From assembly GCA_030617485.1 (NCBI GenBank), contig JAUWVK010000116.1, forward strand, positions 1 to 5,384: a stretch of 5,384 nt of DNA, written 5' to 3'. Under the pieces are notes generated by a model. The model was not told the origin of the DNA. It worked only from the letters and a program-made list of their open reading frames with translations, and made no database searches. Shown piece by piece: positions 1 to 3,822 of the stretch. The position numbers and the translations under genes were made by a program. Source of the DNA: Gammaproteobacteria bacterium (GTDB taxonomy: Bacteria; Pseudomonadota; Gammaproteobacteria; SZUA-152). Each line of letters begins with the position of its first letter. Position 1 is the first letter of the stretch.

Positions 1-1008
1 AAGCGCAACCTCTAGATGTTTGCTGATTTTCTCCGGCACGTTCTTTTTCACTTCAATAATCGCTTCTCGTATAGCGCTTACAAAAGCTACCACATCAGCG
101 CCACCATGGCTTTTAATTACAATACCTTGCAAACCTACAAAGCTAGCTCCGTTATAAGTACGGGGATCAATTCTCCTACGAAGAGCGTTTAGCACTGGCA
201 TGGCGACCAATGCAGCCATCTTAGTTAAAATATTTCGTGAAAATTCTTCACGCATATAATGACTAATCATCTTCGACACACCTTCGGCTGTTTTTAATGA
301 TACGTTTCCAATAAAACCATCGCAAACTACCACGTTAGCTGTACCTTTATATATATCATCACCTTCAACGAAACCGATATAGTTCAAATTACTATCAGCC
401 AACAAACGTGAAGCCTCTTTTACTATTTCGTTACCTTTAACTTCTTCTTCGCCAATGTTTAACAAGCCAACGGTGGGTGATTCAATATTATCCACAGCAC
501 TCGTCAACACGGAACCCATCACTGCAAACTCATAAAGGTTTTCAGCACGGGTATCCACATTAGCGCCGAGATCCAGCATGTGAGTCTTACCTTTTATTGT
601 TGGCAAGGTAGAAATAATGGCTGGTCGATCAATACCAGGTAGCATTTTTAGAACAAAACGTGCGGTTGCCATTAATGCACCGGTATTACCCGCGCTTACA
701 CAGGCCTGCGCCTGTTTTTCCTTGACCAGATTAATAGCCACACGCATAGAAGAATCTTTTTTCGTGCGTAGCGCAACCGAAGGCTTTTCATCCATCGTCA
801 CTTGTTGGGAGGCGTGCTGAATAAGAATACGTGAATTAGTCTGGTGATTGTGAGACGCAAGTTCACTTTTTAATGTCTCTTCATCACCGACCAAAATGAT
901 ACTCATCTGGGGTGTATCCGCTAACACCTCTAATGCAGCAGGAACTGTCACCGATGGACCATGGTCGCCCCCCATAGCGTCTAGGGCAATTGTAAAATTC
1001 TGATTCAT
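1..1008 (-). CDS. plsX: Phosphate acyltransferase PlsX, C-terminus cut by window edge
   Basis: PlsX makes acyl-phosphate from acyl-ACP and inorganic phosphate, the first step of the PlsX/PlsY route to phosphatidic acid. It is a peripheral protein at the inner face of the membrane. The visible 336 codons contain no stop. They begin MNQNFTIALDAMGGDHGP, the family signature with ALDAMGGD at residues 8-15. Next come VSAGNTGALMA (about 104-114), DLGANVD (about 145-151), GFVEGDDIYKG, VVCDGFIGN and, near the edge, GLQGIVIKSHGGAD. PlsX is usually about 330-350 residues, so only a short tail is missing. The ATG at 1008 places the signature where the family has it. It lacks a good Shine-Dalgarno: the nearest purine stretch (GGGAG) is 17 nt upstream. 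An in-frame GTG at 1047, directly after a TGA, would add 13 residues and is less likely. plsX is third after yceD and rpmF, separated from rpmF by a 244-bp structured gap. Confidence 0.97.
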   Translation of the reverse strand, partial: MNQNFTIALDAMGGDHGPSVTVPAALEVLADTPQMSIILVGDEETLKSELASHNHQTNSRILIQHASQQVTMDEKPSVALRTKKDSSMRVAINLVKEKQAQACVSAGNTGALMATARFVLKMLPGIDRPAIISTLPTIKGKTHMLDLGANVDTRAENLYEFAVMGSVLTSAVDNIESPTVGLLNIGEEEVKGNEIVKEASRLLADSNLNYIGFVEGDDIYKGTANVVVCDGFIGNVSLKTAEGVSKMISHYMREEFSRNILTKMAALVAMPVLNALRRRIDPRTYNGASFVGLQGIVIKSHGGADVVAFVSAIREAIIEVKKNVPEKISKHLEVAL

Positions 1009-1078
1009 AGGATTTTTAGAAATAGCTCCCGACGTGATGGATATCACTCAGAAAATTTCTTCATGAAGCCAACGTTAT

Positions 1079-1105
1079 CTTAAGCATTAGTTGCCTTAAG
1101 CATTA
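1079..1105. repeat. 11-bp direct repeat upstream of plsX
   Basis: CTTAAGCATTA occurs at 1079-1089 and again at 1095-1105, a 16-bp period. The pair is flanked by ACGTTA at 1072-1077 and 1111-1116. It lies 70-100 bp upstream of the plsX ATG, in the region where a plsX-specific promoter would lie. Tandem copies at this spacing would fit two sites for one DNA-binding protein, but I recognise no known regulator motif. Confidence 0.45.
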
Positions 1106-1143
1106 TTGATACGTTAATCGTAGCCAAAATATTATGCTACACA

Positions 1144-1171
1144 AAGGGCATTTTGATACAAAAAGTCCCTT
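1144..1171 (-). other. Second stem-loop in the rpmF-plsX gap
   Basis: AAGGG at 1144-1148 pairs with CCCTT at 1167-1171. The inner TTTTG (1151-1155) pairs with CAAAA (1159-1163) around an ATA loop. The arms are joined by one more C-G pair, one A-A mismatch and one bulged T. It lies downstream of the first hairpin in the direction of rpmF transcription, and no strong U-tract follows it on either strand. It could take part in attenuation or in mRNA processing between rpmF and plsX. Pairing is seen directly; any function is inferred. Confidence 0.4.
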
Positions 1172-1207
1172 CCCACGCAACGAATGGTAATGAAATATAA
1201 AGTGCAA

Positions 1208-1248
1208 TGAGACGCGGCCACTAGACTAGTGTCTAGCGTCGCATCTCA
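1208..1248 (-). other. Long imperfect stem-loop in the rpmF-plsX gap
   Basis: The inner stem is perfect: CTAGAC (1221-1226) pairs with GTCTAG (1231-1236) around a TAGT loop. Past a small internal loop, the outer stem (1208-1218 with 1238-1248) pairs with two mismatched or wobble positions. In the rpmF transcript the hairpin starts 4 nt after the TAA stop, a usual place for a terminator, attenuator or RNA-processing site. Downstream on the minus strand there is no clear run of U, so a full intrinsic terminator is doubtful. A short T-run (CTTTTATT) follows on the plus strand, but no plus-strand gene needs termination there. It probably tunes how much rpmF message reads on into plsX; this is inference. 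Confidence 0.5.
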
Positions 1249-1252
1249 GCTT

Positions 1253-1441
1253 TTATTCCTGTTCGCTAGCCTTGCTGTCCACAACCTTACGGCCGCGGTA
1301 ATAACCATCAGGGCTCACGTGATGACGAAGATGCGTTTCGCCAGAAGTGGGCTCTATAGACAACGTTGGTCCTTTTAACGCATCGTGCGAGCGGCGCATG
1401 CCACGACGTGCTGGAGTTACTTTGCTTTTTTGTACGGCCAT
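1253..1441 (-). CDS. rpmF: 50S ribosomal protein L32
   Basis: This small basic protein of the large ribosomal subunit has 62 residues. It begins [20 protein letters not shown] and continues with the L32 core [22 protein letters not shown]. There is no Cys-x-x-Cys pair, so it is the zinc-free form. The E. coli protein is a few residues shorter; the extra here is an acidic tail, DSKASEQE. The start is set by the conserved MAVQ beginning and a good GAGGA ribosome binding site 7 nt upstream. It lies 71 bp after yceD on the same strand and is expected to be co-transcribed with it, with a possible extra promoter in the gap. In E. coli the same cluster couples ribosome production to lipid synthesis through plsX. 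Confidence 0.98.
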   Translation of the reverse strand: MAVQKSKVTPARRGMRRSHDALKGPTLSIEPTSGETHLRHHVSPDGYYRGRKVVDSKASEQE

Positions 1442-1448
1442 GATTAAT

Positions 1449-1453
1449 TCCTC
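1449..1453 (-). promoter_or_regulatory. Shine-Dalgarno site of rpmF
   Basis: The minus strand reads GAGGA, followed by a 7-nt spacer and the rpmF ATG at 1441. It is the clearest ribosome binding site in the window, as expected for a highly translated ribosomal protein. yceD, plsX and pycA all lack one this good. Confidence 0.8.
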
Positions 1454-1460
1454 ATCTTTT

Positions 1461-1490
1461 ATTCGAACTAACGATGTTAGTTACTATCAA
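1461..1490 (-). promoter_or_regulatory. Palindrome and possible rpmF internal promoter
   Basis: A perfect inverted repeat, AACTAAC (1466-1472), GAT, GTTAGTT (1476-1482), lies in the 71-bp yceD-rpmF gap. On the minus strand it sits between a -35-like TTGATA (1490-1485, 5 of 6) and a weak -10-like TCGAAT (1466-1461, 4 of 6) with an 18-bp spacer. It overlaps the -10 by one base. Transcription from there would begin close to the rpmF ribosome binding site. The repeat could be an operator on this promoter or, in RNA from yceD, an AU-rich hairpin before the ribosome binding site. The palindrome is certain; the promoter is weak. Confidence 0.35.
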
Positions 1491-1512
1491 TATTGTTACG
1501 ATCAGCCAATTT

Positions 1513-2109
1513 TTATGGCCGATTCTTTTTCAATTGCGCCAACACCGCAAACGGATTTTCTCGTTTTGATGAAGGCATATTCTCTTGTCCCGCTTCCTGC
1601 TCAAGGTTTTCACTTCCGCTACCGAACGCTTTACCTTGAGAGCAATTTTCAATCTCGTGTATTGCCACAATGGGCAAAGCAAGAATCAATTCGTCTTCCA
1701 GTATAGAAGCGATGCTAATTTCATCACCGCTCACAACCAAAGGGTCGTAACTGTCTGGCAAACTTTTTGCTGCTTCACGAGAGGGAACAATTCCCAATCT
1801 TACGTTCAATGTTATCGGATAATCCATATCCTCCATACAACGCTGGCATTGAAGGCGAAGCGTTGTAGAAACATTACCTCCTATTCGAGGTGCGCCACCT
1901 TCATCAATATCAAAGCACAAGGTAAATCCAACACTACCTTCTATATTGACACTAGCAACGGTGTCCTTACTCGCGCTACCCTGACTTTGTGATGAGCACG
2001 CTAACGCGCTCAAACGCGTTAAATCAGCGAGTGGTATTTCACCCTCTATCGTTCGCCCCTGAGTGGCCAGAGCAAACGGTTCGACGCTATCTGTGAATCG
2101 ATCCGACAT
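1513..2109 (-). CDS. yceD: YceD family protein (DUF177), 23S rRNA accumulation protein
   Basis: YceD/DUF177 proteins are needed for normal 23S rRNA levels in bacteria and plastids; the molecular mechanism is not settled. The protein has 198 residues and is probably cytoplasmic, as no signal peptide or membrane span is visible. The core carries the family's paired cysteines in LQCQRC (Cys88, Cys91). It then has SLPDSYDPLVV (about 117-126), the acidic-hydrophobic block LEDELILALPIVAIHE (about 137-152) with Cys156 just after, and the terminal NPFAVLAQLKK. These match E. coli YceD closely as I recall it. The length exceeds the roughly 173 residues of E. coli. The extra lies mainly in a polar, low-complexity stretch (about 159-184) just before the NPFAVL tail. 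The ATG at 2109 fits the family's N-terminus and has no Shine-Dalgarno. yceD heads the minus-strand cluster with rpmF 71 bp downstream, and is divergent from pycA. Confidence 0.95.
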   Translation of the reverse strand: MSDRFTDSVEPFALATQGRTIEGEIPLADLTRLSALACSSQSQGSASKDTVASVNIEGSVGFTLCFDIDEGGAPRIGGNVSTTLRLQCQRCMEDMDYPITLNVRLGIVPSREAAKSLPDSYDPLVVSGDEISIASILEDELILALPIVAIHEIENCSQGKAFGSGSENLEQEAGQENMPSSKRENPFAVLAQLKKNRP

Positions 2110-2118
2110 AACCGCGCA

Positions 2119-2147
2119 ATTCTAAAAGGAAATGGGATTCTTGTCAA
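2119..2147 (-). promoter_or_regulatory. Sigma70-type promoter of the yceD-rpmF-plsX cluster
   Basis: On the minus strand a perfect -35 TTGACA (2147-2142) is followed by a 17-bp spacer and a -10 TAGAAT (2124-2119, 5 of 6). Only 9 bp separate the -10 from the yceD ATG at 2109, so the expected transcription start falls within about 1-4 nt of the start codon. It is the best promoter match in the window and is correctly oriented for the cluster. Transcription has not been shown; this rests on consensus match and position. Confidence 0.65.
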
Positions 2148-2206
2148 AGCTGATATAGATAAATTCAATGCAACCAGTGACTTAGCCAGGCCTTCAAATG
2201 ACCCAC

Positions 2207-2236
2207 TTGACAGAACTACAACAATTCCTCGATATT
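2207..2236 (+). promoter_or_regulatory. Candidate promoter of pycAB
   Basis: A perfect -35 TTGACA (2207-2212), an 18-bp spacer and a -10 GATATT (2231-2236, 4 of 6) point toward pycA. The start of transcription would be near 2243, giving a leader of about 120 nt that contains the nested repeats and the palindrome described below. The -10 is mediocre and the leader long, so a second promoter nearer the gene, or an activator, may be involved. Confidence 0.4.
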
Positions 2237-2259
2237 CCATAGAGTTGCACTAATGGGGC

Positions 2260-2305
2260 TGTAACGAATATCCCTTTTTTGTAACAAAGAGTTGTAACTA
2301 AAGGG
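2260..2305 (+). repeat. Triple TGTAAC repeat within a nested inverted repeat
   Basis: TGTAAC occurs three times on the plus strand, at 2260-2265, 2280-2285 and 2293-2298. The last two lie inside an inverted repeat, CCCTTT (2272-2277) with AAAGGG (2300-2305). That repeat encloses two smaller ones: TTTG-TAA-CAAA (2278-2288) and AGTT-GT-AACT (2290-2299). The inner helices are short and AU-rich, and a 2-nt loop cannot form without opening a pair, so a stable RNA fold is uncertain. The alternative is a cluster of binding sites for a regulator of pycAB. Confidence 0.4.
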
Positions 2306-2318
2306 CGTGACAGAGGGT

Positions 2319-2332
2319 TGTCAATATTGGCA
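2319..2332. promoter_or_regulatory. 14-bp palindrome upstream of pycA, possible operator
   Basis: TGTCAATATTGGCA is an inverted repeat of two 7-bp arms with a single mismatched pair, 35 bp before the pycA ATG. It also contains T-N11-A, the loose motif of LysR-type regulator sites, though that motif is common by chance. Size and position suit an operator for pycAB control. No regulator gene is in view to pair it with. Confidence 0.35.
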
Positions 2333-2366
2333 CCAGAACCAGGACTAGCAACATCCGCGAGCATCT

Positions 2367-3785
2367 ATGATAAGAAAAATACTGATCGCCAACCGTGGCG
2401 AAATCGCCGTACGAATTGCGAGAGCCTGTTCTGAGGCTGGCATTAAGTCTGTGGCCATATATTCCGAGGCTGATCGATATGCCCTCCACGTCAAAAAGGC
2501 CGATCAGGCCTTCAGCCTTGGCCCTGAAACGGTTTCAGGCTATTTGAATGTCCATAATATTGTCAATTTGGCAGTCGCCACCGGTTGTGATGCTCTGCAT
2601 CCTGGTTATGGTTTCCTATCAGAAAACCCCAAACTAGCGGAGGTATGCCAACAACGTGGGATTCAATTCATTGGTCCCAGTGCAGAGGTCATCAGCCGGC
2701 TTGGCAACAAGGTAGAAGCCAGGGCAGCCATGATTAAGGCAGGCATTCCGGTGACCCCCGGTAGTGATGGGAATCTTGAAAATGTTGAGCAAGCTCTCGA
2801 GATAGCCGAGAAAATTGGCTATCCAGTGATGCTAAAAGCCACTAATGGGGGCGGTGGCCGGGGTATTCGCCGTTGCGCCAATGCTAAAGAGCTGCCAGGA
2901 AACTATGACCGGGTGATATCTGAAACCAGCAAGGCCTTTGGCAGTACTGAGGTTTTTATGGAAAAGTGCATCGATAACCCCCGCCATATCGAGGTGCAAA
3001 TACTGGCCGATAGTCATGGCAAGGTCATTCACCTATTCGAGCGTGACTGCTCTATCCAGCGCCGGCACCAAAAACTCATCGAAATTGCCCCATCACCCCA
3101 GCTTTCCGATGAACAGCGAAAAATGATTGGCAAACTGGCCGTCACCGCCGCCAAATCTGTAGGCTATGAAAATGCCGGCACAGTCGAATTTCTGCTGGAT
3201 GCGGACGACAATTTCTATTTTATGGAGGTGAATACCCGACTTCAGGTAGAACACACGATTACCGAGGAAATTACTGGCATCGACATTGTTCAGGAGCAAA
3301 TACGCATTGCTGCCGGATTGAAGTTGAAATACACCCAACGGGATGTCAAACGCCGTGGTTTTGCGATGGAGTTTCGGATTAATGCCGAAGATCCCAAAAA
3401 TGATTTTTTACCCAGCTTTGGGCGCGTGACGCGTTATTTTGCCCCAGGCGGACCCGGCGTGCGAACTGATGCCGCTATTTATACTGGTTACGAAATTCCA
3501 CCTTATTATGATTCCATGTGTGCCAAGCTTACCGTGTGGGCACTGGATTGGGATTCGTTACTGGATCGCGCTGAACGTGCTCTGCAGGACATCAGCGTAT
3601 ACGGTGTTAAAACCACCATCCCCTATTACCAGGAAATTTTAAAATCGGCAGACTTTCAAACCGGAAAATTCGATACCTCATTTGTTGAAACACATCCGGA
3701 ATTAACCCAATACTCCGTGTACCGATCGACACGCGACCTTGCAGCTGCCATCGGTGCCGCAGTCGCTGCGCATATGGGCCTATAA
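2367..3785 (+). CDS. pycA: Pyruvate carboxylase subunit A (biotin carboxylase)
   Basis: This ATP-dependent biotin carboxylase has 472 residues and no biotinyl domain of its own. It uses bicarbonate and ATP to carboxylate the biotin carried by PycB. The N-terminal domain begins MIRKILIANRGEIAVRIARA. The ATP-grasp domain (about 115-325) has Lys115, Lys157 and the glycine loop GGGGRG (161-166). It also has His207, DCSIQRRHQK with Gln231, His234 and Lys236, then Glu274 and MEVNTRLQVEH with Glu287, Asn289, Arg291 and Glu295. The C-terminal domain carries Arg337. All align with catalytic or binding residues of E. coli AccC. The stretch TNGGGGRGIRRC and the ending FVETHPELTQYS look like the Pseudomonas PycA type, and pycB follows directly, so pyruvate carboxylase is preferred over acetyl-CoA carboxylase AccC. 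The ATG at 2367 is the family start, with only a weak GAG nearby as ribosome binding site. The gene is intact. Confidence 0.93.
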   Translation: MIRKILIANRGEIAVRIARACSEAGIKSVAIYSEADRYALHVKKADQAFSLGPETVSGYLNVHNIVNLAVATGCDALHPGYGFLSENPKLAEVCQQRGIQFIGPSAEVISRLGNKVEARAAMIKAGIPVTPGSDGNLENVEQALEIAEKIGYPVMLKATNGGGGRGIRRCANAKELPGNYDRVISETSKAFGSTEVFMEKCIDNPRHIEVQILADSHGKVIHLFERDCSIQRRHQKLIEIAPSPQLSDEQRKMIGKLAVTAAKSVGYENAGTVEFLLDADDNFYFMEVNTRLQVEHTITEEITGIDIVQEQIRIAAGLKLKYTQRDVKRRGFAMEFRINAEDPKNDFLPSFGRVTRYFAPGGPGVRTDAAIYTGYEIPPYYDSMCAKLTVWALDWDSLLDRAERALQDISVYGVKTTIPYYQEILKSADFQTGKFDTSFVETHPELTQYSVYRSTRDLAAAIGAAVAAHMGL

Positions 3786-3822
3786 CCTAATAACAAATAT
3801 AAACAAAACTATGGAAACAACC

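Noticed and set aside
1208..1252. The 1208-1248 hairpin as a plus-strand intrinsic terminator
   Set aside because: A short T-run follows on the plus strand, but no plus-strand gene lies upstream of it in the window, so it is described as a stem-loop instead.
1347..1706. Plus-strand open frame of 119 codons across rpmF and the end of yceD
   Set aside because: It is the antisense shadow of two clear conserved genes, has no family resemblance and no ribosome binding site.
1585..1992. Plus-strand open frame of 135 codons inside yceD
   Set aside because: It lies wholly antisense to yceD, whose protein matches a known family end to end.
2046..2240. Minus-strand open frame of 64 codons overlapping the yceD start
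   Set aside because: It is out of frame with yceD, overlaps its promoter and start, and resembles nothing known.
2296..2324. Minus-strand TTGACA at 2324-2319 as another yceD promoter
   Set aside because: The best -10 at allowed spacing is only TTTAGT (4 of 6) with a 16-bp spacer, and a much better promoter lies nearer yceD. The TTGACA is part of the 14-bp palindrome.
2367..3785. Calling this gene accC of acetyl-CoA carboxylase
   Set aside because: There is no accB beside it, a carboxyltransferase of the pyruvate carboxylase/OadA type follows directly, and its loop and C-terminus look like PycA.
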